Source of the DNA: Lethocerus indicus
Taxonomy: Eukaryota; Arthropoda; Insecta; Hemiptera; Belostomatidae
Direction of reading: 5' to 3'
DNA: 64,000 nt
Assembly: GCA_019843655.1 (NCBI GenBank)
Contig: JACDQD010000105.1
Span: forward strand, 310,001-374,000
The notes under the pieces were generated by a model. It was given only the letters and a program-made list of their open reading frames with translations, was not told the origin of the DNA and ran no database searches. Position numbers and translations under genes: made by a program. Shown here one piece after another: positions 50,801 through 64,000 of the stretch. Every line of letters starts with the position of its first letter. Positions within the stretch are counted from its first letter, which is position 1.

Positions 50801-53800
50801 GTCTTAAATTATTATTTGTATCCATTAGCTTATTAATGTATTTAAACTTCAATAAAATCAGTAATGAATTACAATTCTTTATACTTTGTATTAATATGAA
50901 TGCCGTCCTTCCTTCGTCCCTTGGTGAGTGACAGGAGAAATAAACCGCCAGTCAAAAAGTACCTTCCACACAAAAAATACGTTCAGACTCTTATTGATTT
51001 ATCCTCGAATGCTAATTGCATTATGTAATTACATGTATAGAAGTTCCCTTTTGTTCACAGAACCGCCTACTTATCAGAAATCCTTTTAATGTCTCGCCAA
51101 AACATTTTTGCACTCTAAAATGGTGACCGTCCTTCTGATGTCGGAGAATTCCAATCTTCAGGACGGTTATTTTTCCCCGCGAAAAGTCCCGGGATTTCGG
51201 GACTAAACGGTTATCGCCGGCCGAAAAAAAAGGCACTCTGCGGGACAAAAACACGGGACAAAATAGGAATTTTATGGTACAGAAAAGGTGGGGATATGAA
51301 AGGGAAGGGTTGAATGGCGTCAAGTGAACTGGAACTGGAACGGTGCGGCCCGCTACCCGGCCACGGCGTCAGACCCAGCTCGCATTCCTTCTTCAATCGC
51401 TACCCATTCCAATTGTTTGATGCTATATTTTTTTTTTACTAGTATTTAATTCCCCGAAAATTTCCAGATAAACTGCAACGTGTTGTATATAAATTAATTA
51501 AGTTGAATTTGTGGCGTCGGAAGTGGGGTTTTTCAACAAATAACGTACGCGGAACCGAATCCTGAATAACTGCTCCTGCTGACTGACATCTTCATCGGAG
51601 CGGGCGTGCTGATGCATGCTGGGGCCGCGTGTGTAATATTAGAGGTGCACAACATTAGAGGTTCAGCGCCGCATTTCGAGATTGGGCCAAATACCCAGTT
51701 CCTTCATAATTGAAATTGCCGACCGCATTGTTGCAGATAACAATTGCGCTGCGTGTTTCCACCTGGTTCTAACAATAAAGCTACCCTTCCTCTTCACTCG
51801 CGCTAAACTGTACAACACACGATTATCTAGTTCCATTAATTTAATTTGAATAAAATCTCTGGGTGTTATAATATATATGTACATCTTGCATTAACAGTAG
51901 GGAAACAGGGAAAAGCTGCGGTACTTGTTCATTTACATACAAATTTGATCTAAACCCGACTGTCATTTTCTGACACATATTATTTCATATATACAATTTT
52001 TGTATTGAATATGTTTCCTTTGAACGATTTAAAGATGCAACAATCGATCAACGAAAAGCGTTCCAATTTTATATTCTTTACACTGTCCTTACGTATTACT
52101 ATTATTATATTAACATCACAACATTAATTATAACTTTCTTTCGGTATAGTCGCAGTGAGATTAATCATACTGAATAATGTTACTTAATAGAGCAGTCATA
52201 AGTAAATTAAAACTTGAAAAAAGGAGCAATAATGTTATTTTTATGAGATTAAACATCTTTATCTCGAAACTTTCCTTAATCTCGGTAGCTTTATATTGTC
52301 ATTATAAGATTTACAAAGAGTAATGGATTAATTACCGTTTTTTTTCGTTTCTTTGTTCCTTAAAAGAGTAACTCCTTATTAAAGCGATGGTGGGAGGGGT
52401 GTCAGACCGCGCAATTAAAAACTCTGTGAAATAATATAATCTAGACTCATGATGAGGATATATTAAAAAACTTTTTTCACCTGAAGAATCGTTACGAAAC
52501 GTTAAGTTTCCAGGTTCCGTTCAACCTTTTTACGCCTGTAATATAATTCAGAGTCAAAGCCGTATTTAATGTGAGAGGAGGGTATTCCTTACAGTCGTTT
52601 CTTCTCCCTACTTACTCCTTTTAAATAGAGACCTCTGATAAGAGGCACTCATTAAAAAGCAGTTTTACAATTCCGGGCTAATATAAGGCAGGAATTTTAA
52701 AACTTCACTGTTTATTCCATTCATTTCCTTCTTTGTTTAATGTGTTCGGCATCTGAAATGCAAAGCTATAAATTACCTTATGATTTTAATTTCAGTCTCA
52801 CAATAGAGGTGTATTGTTGGAGGAACTACGATAATTACACCGGAATAAATTCGATTTTTTCTCATGATCGCGGTTTGGTCTACATATAAATGCTTTTGAT
52901 GTAATGCTGAAATCAATATTTCTGTAAAATATTCACAAGAGTATCACTTTTATTATTTTATTATAATGAACGTAACATTCTACAATATTCTAAATTGAGA
53001 AAAGCTTTACATGACGCAACGCGGATACTGAATGCAATTCCAGACTATTATGTTTATGTGGACTGGACTGTTCACCGTGAACTGTATTGTTGTAAGCAAT
53101 CTAGGCTGTGGGCGGGTCTGGGACATTGAGAAGCGCCCCATGTTTTCTCCTAATGCTTCCTTATCTGAACGGGCAACCCCATTCTCACCTTGGGACGGGC
53201 CCCGAACCCACCCCTCGGGATATTTAGTGGGGCCAGCTTGGTAACAGTGCTACCAGTGCTGCTATTTATGATGGCTAACCCTCACCCCCTCACTGTTCCC
53301 AACTACTTCCTGGAGTCGTCCAGAAAAATTCTATCAGAGGTGTACCTCAGACTGGCGTATAGGCTTATTTAACGTTATTCCTGTTGGCGATTTTAGCAAT
53401 AGAGATATATACGAAATTGCAAATAAAGGTAACAATTCTTAAATAAAGTTGTTACAGATTGTTACATTTCAAAGCTGGACATAGGACACCAGATTCCTTT
53501 TTATATTCTGAAATTACTCCTCTTAGGAAACATTCATGTTATTTTATTTGTAGTCAACCAGATATTCAATTGGAAACAGAAAGTCACATTTTTCATGAAC
53601 TCCGGTAGAATAAATTCTTTAATTCCACTTTTTTTATTCACCTTTTAACGAAATAAACGACCGAGTCGTTAACCGTAATGATAACGGCAAAGACTCGCAG
53701 TCTACCCAGTATTCCTTGGGCCGAGGAGGTTTTTCAGAAAATAATCTTTTTCTTCTATAATAAGACTGTAAAATCCGGGAAAAAGGGGGACGGGGAAAAT

Positions 53801-55877
53801 TGAAAACAAATCGTGCTTTCATTGGATTGCGAGGGATTTGAGGACCGGAAAGAAGAGAAAAAAGGGGCGGCCTTAAATAGGAAAGTCCAAAGAAAGTTCA
53901 TTATGGACGCGATCCAAAGGGACAGAAGCAATTCGAAGCTTTGGAGGAGGGCGGAATCTTCAGTCCCCAGCCTCCGCCACCACCGCAAATAGTCAAATGA
54001 AATCTAAAACCGGGTATTAAATTGAGTTTAAGGGAGGAAATTATTCTATTAACTAAACGAACAGCATTCATCCCGCCCGCCATCACGAACCAGATATATA
54101 TTGGAATAAAATGACTTCTTGGACTAGTTGTTCTTCACTCCATCTAGTATTGGAAAGGATGAAAGCTTGAGTTAAATTAATTATAACTTAAATTAAGTAA
54201 GAATGTAAATAAATCAAGAAAACTTCCTTTATTTCTTGGTTCTCTTAATTACATTATACATAATATTAAATATTATATATAAAACAGGGCGAAATATTAA
54301 ACTTGATTACAACTTGCTCAGGTCTTACGGAAGTTGAGACTAAGGAAGACTACTAGAGGGGGTAAAGGAAGGAAGGGTTGGAGAAAGCCTGGCCGGTATT
54401 ATGTGTGGGTGAGTTATTACTCGAAATCGGCCGATATTAAAGCTGTCATTGGGAGGGCGCTGGCTCCTTCCTCGGATATTATATCCCCTGTATTAACACA
54501 AGTTGAGGGTGGGGGTGGCTGGTGGTAACGGAAGGATTTGTGGGATCTGTGTAATTAGGGGTGAAACTGCCCCCGGTCATATCCCCGGACAGTCCGCACG
54601 TCGTTTAGCTAATAATCCTATTGAAGCAAGCAACAGACACATACGTTATTTCGTACCGATATTCCAATTATTTATGACTATGTATAACTTTTATTACAGA
54701 TATGTATGATTTACTTCATAGTCGTTTCGTTGCTTTTACTAACAAACGAAAGAAAAATCGATTCCCAACGAATTCCCTGGAAGTAGAAATTTCAGGACAA
54801 AATTGGCTTATAGCTGTGCAAAATAGAGAGGATATTCCTGTAAATTTCGAGATATTTGTGCAAGTGAAAGACTCAAATCCCGTTAGAATACTACCACGGA
54901 TATTGAGTAAATATTTATTTTATTAATTTCTCTCTATTTACTTTTACTTATTTATTTTATTTAATTGCGTTATCCCTACCGTTGTACAGAAATTCGACGA
55001 ACATTTGGTAAAAAATATCCTTCGACCTATTTCTGATTTGGTAACGATTGGAAAAGCGTTAAGTACTTGGGAGAAAATTGGTAGGCCGGTTTGGTGGGGG
55101 AGCGGACGGCGGGTCCTCACTCGGTTTGACGCTGTCGATACAACTGAACGATAATTATAGGCGCCGGGATGTCGCTTTGAATATTCAAGAGGCCGCGCCC
55201 CCGTAAACGTCCGGCCGAAGGGATTTTTCCGGCGTGAAAAATATTCATCCCGGCCGCGGGACTTGGGACGAGGAAAACCAATGAATACAGAACAGGGAAT
55301 TAATGGATTGCATTAAACAGCCATCGGCAGATCCCGAAGCCGTAAAAATCTTTTTTTGATTGCTCGCATCCTCCACACATTTCCTCCGTATTCCATACCC
55401 CTTATTCCTGAATTATTATTCGGTCGAATTGATATTTAACTATAAATTGACAAAGTCGTGAGGTCACAGTTCAAAAAACGTATTTGTACGCATTGTTGAA
55501 GCTCAATACACCTGCTGCAACTAAAGTGGAGGACGAAATCGCTCGGTTGACTCTTTTGTCTTTCCTTCTTTCTAATTTGAATTGATTTATCGTTGGCCCC
55601 TTCCAGATCGGGATTTCTCAATCGACACGTTCAATGGGCGTAAAATACCCCTCCAAACCCAGGTTGAAACTGTTCAATTCCAATTTCAATCTATCAACTC
55701 TATCAAAGAAAAGGTGTGCCCCTTGCAAAAGGTTTTGGATTCTATTCGTGTGTTCCGAGTGGTAGGTGGGTAATTAGCGTTGGCGTGGAGTTAGGGGAGG
55801 CCACGTAGAGGCCGCCGGTGATGGATCACTGGGCGACAATGGCTCCCGCCACACCCTCTGATTAATTGTTATATACC

Positions 55878-55913
55878 CTCTCCCTCTCTCTCTCTCTCTC
55901 TCCCTCTCTCTTT
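55878..55913. repeat. (CT)n microsatellite
   Basis: CT dinucleotides are interrupted by two CCC steps and continue into a C-rich pyrimidine stretch to about 55930. Confidence 0.93.
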
Positions 55914-57893
55914 CCCGCCCCTTTCCCCCTCAACAACCTCTCCCTGTTGGGCTCCCTCCTCCCACAGGATTGCAATCCGAGATCCGAGTCCGAGAGGACC
56001 GTACAATAGAACTGGAATCCAAGAAACTACACAGTAAAAGGAAGCCGGTCAATTTTTGATTTTGTCATTAGAAATCATTATTTCCTTACGACCTGTAAAT
56101 GTTATGGGAAGCCGTGTGAATACTGCGGTCTGAATTCCCTTCAACTGAATTGAGTACGTCTATTCAATAATTAAACAAGGATAAAATAAATCATTCGAAC
56201 GGAACTGATATATACTAAAGCTAAAACAATGATAAATCTATTGTCAATGGTTGTCAGAAATCATGTTATAACCCCAGTGCATCGGGTCAGGTACAAGCGA
56301 ATAACTTTATTAGCGAACCAATGTGAAAATTCCATTGATGAATTAAAATTATCCTTTCTCCTTGTTTGTACGCAGTCGTTAATTACGTATAATTTGTTAA
56401 TTAATTAGTTAAAATGCGAGTGTGAGGTGAACGGTTGGATACTCGTCGGTGGCGGGGGGGGGTGGATTGGCTGTTCCCTAAAATATGGTTCGACGCTGGC
56501 CAAGCATAAATCCGATAGTTTCCGGGTCAGTTGGTCCGCCGCGCCACCTCCACTCCTCCGGCCTCACCGTCATAAATAAATTCAAAATATGATTTACGGT
56601 GCGCTGAATACATTAAGGATAATCGATACATCGGGAAAAGGGAAGAAAGGGATGCGGTATCTTTTATGGGCAAGAAAAAAAATATTGTCGCCCCGGCCAC
56701 CGACGAAACTTGAGAAGAAAAATCGTTTCCTGAGAATATACTGCACGAGGCCAACATTAATAAATTCTAGTTAACAAATGGGTACGCCTGTACGAGGTAG
56801 CAGCGTTGAATTCTTTCCTATAAGCATTCTAAGATTTATTGAAATCTCTCGCATATATAATTATTTATCTCAACAATATTAAGAAATATTTAAACAGGTG
56901 TTAACCGTAGAGTTGTCCAAAGAAACAATAAAAAAACAAGTATTTTCCGAGTGAATTTGAATGTAAAAGTTAAGAAATTTAACGTTTGAAATATTTATAT
57001 TACATTTAAATTATGTTGCAAGCAATTATTGCCATAAAATATAATTGGATTCATACTTTCATGAAAATTAATTTACGCGCAGTAAAAGTTATAATACACC
57101 AACTTTTCCAGTGTAAGACTATGGGAAGTATCTTGGTTGTAATTAATATTCTTACATTATACAAATTAGTTGGGTAACTAAAACAAGATTTTCAAATTTA
57201 AGAATAACATTTTTAAATCAGAACCATTTAGGACCCTTGAGAGAAGGGGTTTCATTCCTCTTGTAAGTAAGTGTTTTCAAGCAATAAAGTACAGCTCAAT
57301 CTTACTGTAGCAATTAAAATTTCAATAACTGTATTCTCCCCTCAGAATCATTATTCAAATGCACGTGCAAGAGGGTCCGGAGAAGGAGAGCGAGAAAAGG
57401 GTTGGGAAAACCTCCCCTTTTAAAAATAACCGTTTTTGTCGTCTTCTTCCCCTCAAATGCCCCGTTAGAAAATTCTGCCCATAAATTACATTAAGAACCG
57501 ACCACGAAAACAAAAAAAAAGAATTTTCTCTGAGCCGAAGAAAGCATGAAGAGTCGGTGGACGAGATGAAACTTGTTTTATAAAGTTTGCTGGCTGGAAG
57601 AAGGGAGACATCTGGAGTCCGGGCGGACGCAGCGCAGAAAGTGGGACGGAGGAGGGCCACCGGCGCGGCTTAGCCCGAGAGTCCCTTAAGTTGCCCAGGG
57701 GAAGTAAGCCCCCGCCCCAAACAACTTAGTTATCAAGTTGCCCTTCTCCACGACTTATGAGCAGGACGATTTTTTAAAATGCTTCCCCCTTTTGGAACTT
57801 TCGAGCAAGAACTTCCGAAACAATACCGCCGGCGACTTTTATTCCCTTCCGAACTCAACTAGGGTTGCATTAATGCTGATTGAGCGACTAAAC

Positions 57894-57911
57894 GTATCAC
57901 TAGTATCACTT
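57894..57911. repeat. Tandem duplicated 9-mer GTATCACTA/T
   Basis: Two adjacent copies match at eight of nine bases. Confidence 0.7.
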
Positions 57912-60900
57912 CGACGAGTTAAAATTTAATCAATCTGGTAACACCCAGAGTAATTATGCGTACATAATCTATTCGCTGTTGCACATACACGTAAAAACTT
58001 TCATGCATGTGTATACACGCTGTAATAAAATCGTGAGAGAAAAATGTTTCTCATTTGATTTTATTATATATTGAACACGATGTATGTTATAATCTATTGG
58101 CGCAAATCAGGTTTGAAAATCAAGATAATGCTTTTGATACTGATTTATCTCGACCAAATTCAAAAAAAAGTTTGGATCGAATACGAATTCCATTCAAAGT
58201 CCAAAGCGCAGAATCCGAAGTTTACTCTCTTTCTCTCCGTTACGGTACAGATAAGCCGAATATAACAGAAATGCCGAAAAATTCCGCTCACCGAATCCGT
58301 TTTCGAGGAACACAGACGCCGGTTACTGAACCGATAACGAATGCAAGTTGGGCGAGCCTCCCACCAGAAGGGATCCAGTCCAGTTCAGCAGAGGGGAAAA
58401 TGCGATCACCGCGTCTGATCACCGGCGAGCGCTCAAGATCGCTCGCACACGTGTCCCTTCCTCTACACAACTCGACACCGGAATTAATAGCTGCGGCCAC
58501 AATTCAAGGATAAGTAACGATCGGAGGCGGTTCTCTGAAAATCGAGTCCGCCTACCCCACCCAAATATATAAACAGATTAAACCTATAGATGTATTTATA
58601 TCCATCTGATTATTTCTTACTGCACTGTCATACCTCTATTGTATTATACAGGGAGGCAGTAATACAATTCTTTCTAGAAATATTTTCTGAGTCTTTTATA
58701 CTATATCAGTTGCACATATATACGTGTATATATTACGTACTGTAGCAATAATGTATCATAATAAACAAGTGCAGTTTCTGTGGTACTTGGATGCTGTTTC
58801 GCGCAAAAAAGTCTCCTGGTTACGTGAAGAAATAATGAATTGTAGATGCACGATATCGTGAATGTTAATCCTCGGTAGTTATGGGATATACTACTAATCT
58901 TATTCCTTAAATGCGTTCTCTATATCGTGTTCTCTACAGTTCTGAATCAGTTATAAACTGAAGAGGGCTCTAAAATTTTAAAAATGAATGTTATAACGAC
59001 GTTTATCCTCAGTTTGAGTTAATTATGTTCGAGCCAAGTAAAGACAGTTTTTATCGTTTTAATCGGCTGAAGGTGGATTCGGTCTCCTTCCGGGACGTTA
59101 ACAGCCGAAACGGTCCAACTACCTAGCGGCCGGGCTTCTATTTCGGTGCTGTAGGGGAGGAGGAACTATTGAATTATAGGGGGACGTGTTTCTAACCAAA
59201 TTACAATTCAATAAGGGCCCGATGCGTGCAAACATTCCGCCCTCTATCAACCGACCCACGGCTATTCAAATTACAATATGATTTCCTCCCCCCGGATATG
59301 TTTCCACTTCGAATTCCATCCTCAATTTCACTTACCCCTATTAGCGTTCACTCTTCGACCGTCAAAACGCAATATAATTACTCAAACATCTTAAAGAACA
59401 GTCCCTTTCACATATTTTAAATATGAATAAATATAAAAGATACTTTTACAGGAGATATTTTTTCAAGGAATGTTTTCCTGAAGAGATCGTTATTATGTTT
59501 ACAAGATTTAGCCGGAGTTACTGATTCACAATGTATTCCAGTGGACGCGAGAGAAAAATGCGAAGATTCGAAGTATTTTTTCACTACCTAATTGCTCCAT
59601 TAAGAACGAAATTTTTTTTTTACTTTCAAGGGAGCGCTCCATCTGTTGCGGTGGGTAAAAACGCATTATAAACATTGAAGCCTATTAGCCGGATAATGCC
59701 CTGTGGGATGGACCTTAAAAAATTATTTTTTCCCAACCTTAAAAAACTGGGCGCCAGCCAGTATCAGGGCAAAAACCAAGCGGATGAATAGACTAAATAA
59801 TCTAGAATACAATAGACAACCGTTTAAATTGTTATTATTTCAACATTCATTATGTCGAGTTGATATTATACTGATTGACAATCCTTACAGGCGTTCTTAT
59901 CATATGACAAGGTGATAAGACGACATTTCTGAACCTTTTAAATTCATTGAAATTATTGAGGTATATTGTATGAAATTACAGTCATGCACGTTTTTAATGT
60001 TCAAATTGTGAACGCCGTTGGGCAACACATAATGTGATGAAAGAAATTTTGAGAATTGAAGAGACGAAGTAGAGAAAGTAATGGGGGGGATAGAGAATGA
60101 CCGAGGAAGACATAAAGGAATCGATAGGATGTCCACTGGGAAGTAATATCACTCAAACCGTGTTCTGTTCCTGCTGGAGGAAAAAGGATTTCATACGGAC
60201 CAATGGAAACCATTCTTATATATCCCATCACCTTTATATTCTACCGGAGAAACCCATTTTCGGACACATTCTACTTTCCCGGTAGTCTCATGACCCTAAA
60301 TATTGTATGTTGTATTTCTGCTATTCGTATATACTACACACATGTACGAATATTTATTTTTCCATACTTTTTTTATTAACAAGTGATGTCTCCTCCCCTT
60401 TTAACCAAACACAGTTTTCAAGAATGTCATGCAGAGGGATTGATCTCTGCGTCATCTCTAAATCATGGTTTATAATTAATTAGGGAAATGGCTTATTGCT
60501 GTTGAAGTGTAGGCATTATTCATCAGCTTGAAATGTACGCCCTCAAATATAAATTTGAAATTTTCTTTTAGTAATTAGATAGTATATAGTTTAAAATATT
60601 CTATGCGTTTGTAAAATATCCATCATACTACAAATATGAGGAGGAACTAACGACTGAAGACGCTCAGTCATAAACACTTTGTCGAGACTTCGTTATTATA
60701 ATTTTACGGTGTTTAATCTGGGGCGTCAGAGGTTTAAGCATAACGATATTTGTGCAACATCAAGTGTCCAGTCATTACGGTACAAAATATAGGCCTGAGG
60801 CGATAATCGTATTTCCAGAACTGAATTCTGTTTTCCCTTCAACACTGTCCCCTTCGCCTAAAGTTCCCATATTGAATGGAGTCGGTGTTGCTTCAGTTGT

Positions 60901-61750
60901 GAAAACTTGGTGGGTTTACATTTTCCGCAATGAAAACAATCCACCTCGCACATTGCAATTATAATGCGGGCTAAAACAATATTTGCCAGGTAAAATGAGC
61001 GCTAATTATTACCCGAGTTGATATTTATATGACCCCACATTATACTTCTCCAACTGTATTAAATTCTTGTCCGATTTACAGAAATGCCTAATCTTGAATA
61101 CGGGCACGTGTATGACGTGGACAAGGTGCTAACAGGATTGGGAACATTATGTCTCCCTCGCACTGACGAGTTCTGGAGGCTGAATTGACGTTAACCCCTG
61201 AAACGATTCTCAATACAGTTTCTGGGGCGAGGAAAAACGGAAAATAGCTTGCTATAAAAAGCATCCAATACTGAAAATGGCGAGCACTGTTTTTATTACT
61301 AGCTGTTTTAAATAGTTGACAAATATCAGACTCCTCTATTAGGAAAGCGTTGTCGGTGTCCTACAAAACTGGCCATTTCAAATTTAGCGCTAATTTTAAA
61401 TACGAGAAGAACGTCTAATTTCTTTTTCTCTTTTTATTGTTGCAACTGTAAAAAATACAATAAGCAACATCGATACAAGCACTAACTATAATGGATAACA
61501 ACGGAGGAGAAACCCACTGGTTTCCCCCCACTTTTTTTTATTATATTTTTTTATTTTTAAACATTTTGGTCGCGTGGCCACTTCCTTTTCAGGCGTATGT
61601 AAGGAACGTTTGGGATGTCTAGATAATTAAAACAAATTGCCGCTTGCCTAGAACGTTGGAAACCGGACAAATACAATTATCGATATTGGGTTATGGGTCA
61701 TCAGAGTTGAGGCAGCGGGCAGAATGTGATGGTAAGTCCGCCAGTGTTGG

Positions 61751-61990
61751 GTGATAGCGCCCGGCCTCTCAGCTCGAAATGGGCCCCCCGACCCCGCCCC
61801 CGCCACCGCCCCCGCAACGCATTCCGGCTCCGAATTGTCAGCACGCTTCCAGACATTCCGCGTCCAAACGTTACCACGCTCACACTCGCGCGGCGGCCCG
61901 TACACGCACGCACACTCACACCAAATAATTAATACGGGCCGAATTTCGTGGTCCCGTCCGGGCGCCACTTCAAAATTGCATAACTCCCCC
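61751..61990. other. GC- and CpG-rich island
   Basis: About 240 bp is rich in CCCCGCCCCCGCC-type sequence and CpG, followed by a CA/CG-rich stretch. It is among the most GC-rich patches in the window. It could be a promoter-proximal island, but no initiator, TATA box or following exon was recognised. Both strands are open here, which is a composition effect. Confidence 0.4.
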
Positions 61991-64000
61991 TGACCGCGGT
62001 GGGCATTTATCGAATTCCCGTCTTAAAACCGGAATCTAGATTTTTATTCCAGAATTATTTCGCATAATATTATGGCCAAACTGAAAGTATTTTTGTACGT
62101 GGACTATAACAAAAAAATAATACTGACAAATAGTACGTCACCCGGATTGTTCTAGACCGTTTTCTGGCTCTCGCCATCGCTGGTAGCCTCCAATCACTGT
62201 ATCTGTTGTTATGGCATGAAAAGAATATGAGATTGTATGAAATGCAACATTTATTTCAGCCAAACATTATTTAAATCGCACCACCGTGTAAATCAATTTT
62301 TTCGGTGCACTCATTGGCTGTAGTATTGTTCAACAAATGTATTCAACAATTCTTCATTTCAGCTCTTCAAATCCTTTTCAAAATTCCAGAGGATGTTAAA
62401 ATGAAAGGTATTTAAAAAAGGTTTATACGGATATTCTATTGTCAGAAATGCGTTTCCCACCCCGGACGCCTCAGTGCTGAATTGATTATTTAATTCGAGG
62501 TCGAGGGCGGGAAAGAAATTCGGTTTAGCTTGGTTATTGGAAGTCATCCATTGGGCTGGTGTCTCTGGTGTGCCATTTCCAAGGGTGCCCACCCAGTATG
62601 TGAGTGATGCCTCTCGTAAGCGGGCCCCGCTCCCAGACAGATTGAACACATCCCCCAATTCCCATCCTTTATATTAGACCTTTTTAGCCCTGATTTATTT
62701 GCTTAGAACGCTACTATAATCGGAATGGGACAATTTACTCCCCAATGTGGTTTATGATAAATTATTCAATTCGATTTATATTTATAGGAATAACTGTTAT
62801 AGTTCGGAATTTTATTCAGTATTGTCCGAATTTCTTTTAAAAAACGTGTTAACTGTAGAATTAAATCATTTTTCCAGTTTTAATGCTTACAAAATTTTTA
62901 CGCTTACCTAAACCCTTGTTTAGTGTCCGTGTTTCCAAAGACTCACCCAAAAGTCAGAATACAACATGACTAGCGCCCGAATTGTACGCCGATATGTAGG
63001 CTAACCCGCAAAACTTGTTAGCGCCTTGTATCTTCTAATACTAACCAGAAATACAATTTTCCGTTTTATTATTTGGTCTTGTTCAATTTGATAGCCGGTT
63101 ATTTTTTGTTATTTCTAAATTTATAAATTACTCCATGCGCATAAAATAATTTTAAGAAATCTATTTTCAGTTCCCTATTTTGAAATATGGAGACCACGAA
63201 ATATAGATAATTGAAATTATTTTGAAAACGGGATACATGTACTAAGTTGTAAAATATACAAATAAACAGAATATTCTCTTCTGAAGATTATTGTATTATT
63301 TTTCTGTCCTCACGACAGAAATTTATTTGTATGACTAAAAATAATATGACATTTGTATGAGAATATAGGATTTCAGACTCAGCAAGTTTTTTCCGTATTT
63401 TTTTTCAACTCCCTTCAGGTTTCCTCAGAATTCTACATTATTATAATTGGAGGATCTCTGGATTTTCCGCTTGTGTCAGTCGTTTCTTCCTTCAAAGGGG
63501 AACACAACCCTTAACAAGAGATTGGCTAAGCAGAACTGTCCCGCCGTTTTATTTCTCGTTTTCTCCAGCCCTTCTACCTGACTTCGCCTCTACCAATTTT
63601 ATATTCAACAAGTTGCTTCCCACCGAACGGCATGCCTTATCCGGCCGTCTTGAATAAATCGAAGAGTTGGTTCCTGTTAAAAGGTGGGAAATGGTATTTC
63701 CCCGATCTCAAAGGTCGGAGTTGAGGCATTTTGGCCTCTTGGCGGTCGTAGAAACGACTTCACATATTGTGTATGACCAAATCAGCTTGTTGACGCTGGA
63801 AATAACGAGATTATGCACAAGTATGCCTCGATATATTAACAAATTATACGGTTGTACATGTAATCTTATATAAACCTTGTTGGGCGCTTACTTCGTTCAA
63901 GTATTTTATAAGTTGGAAGCCATTTGTCAATTAAACATATTATTTTAAATGCCTTTAGTACTGGCTTCAGTCCACAATCTCGTCATTATTTCTCTTAGAA

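Larger units (their letters stand above)
47888..64000. other. Noncoding stretch downstream of the PTB-like exon
   Basis: This is probably the following intron if the exon is real. No segment reads as the continuation of a PTB domain, so the next exon either lies beyond 64000 or was missed. GC-rich patches lie near 48100-48420, 48700-48960, 50270-50560, 53100-53300, 54340-54600, 55080-55280, 55780-55990, 57360-57740, 58250-58560, 59090-59340, 61740-61990, 62450-62670 and 63540-63760. Confidence 0.5.

Noticed and set aside
40554..56489. Shared 16-mer TTCCCTAAAATATGGT near 40.55 kb and 56.47 kb
   Set aside because: About one such AT-rich 16-mer pair is expected by chance in a window this size, and the flanks do not align.
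58055..58513. Longest open frame in the window, 152 codons on the plus strand
   Set aside because: No recognisable domain, overlapping open frames in two other frames and on the minus strand, and no convincing splice sites or start context. One frame of this length is expected by chance in 64 kb.

Overview
This window looks like nuclear DNA from an animal, most likely an arthropod and probably an insect. It is AT-rich on average, CpG is not visibly depleted, open frames are short in all six frames, and microsatellites are scattered throughout. There are no operons, Shine-Dalgarno sites or tightly packed genes. The species cannot be named from the sequence. The one exon I trust has a metazoan splice architecture and encodes a piece that resembles a PTB/PID phosphotyrosine-binding fold.

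Layout. Positions 1-47806 are intergenic or intronic, with short GC-rich patches (roughly 100-500 bp) set in AT-rich DNA. A 75-bp internal exon lies at 47807-47881 on the plus strand. It has a strong polypyrimidine acceptor and a consensus donor, keeps phase 0 at both ends and is open in one frame only. Positions 47882-64000 return to the same noncoding mosaic, and I found no companion exon. If the exon is real, much of the window is intron or flank of one gene with very long introns.

The rest is structure at the noncoding level. There are two AT dinucleotide microsatellites, GT/CA, GA, CT, TCC and GATA tracts, and several perfect or near-perfect palindromes built on homeodomain-like TAATTA cores. 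Several small tandem duplications occur. Two duplicated noncoding elements (37.15/37.57 kb and 41.37/42.08 kb) look like degenerate copies of regulatory modules. A long-armed stem-loop lies at 41.14-41.23 kb. I saw no transposase, reverse transcriptase, tRNA, rRNA, CRISPR array or bacterial gene.

The open frames of 60-152 codons are mostly in GC-rich patches, overlap one another on both strands, and show no recognisable domain. I treat them as chance and list only the few that needed thought, under rejected items.
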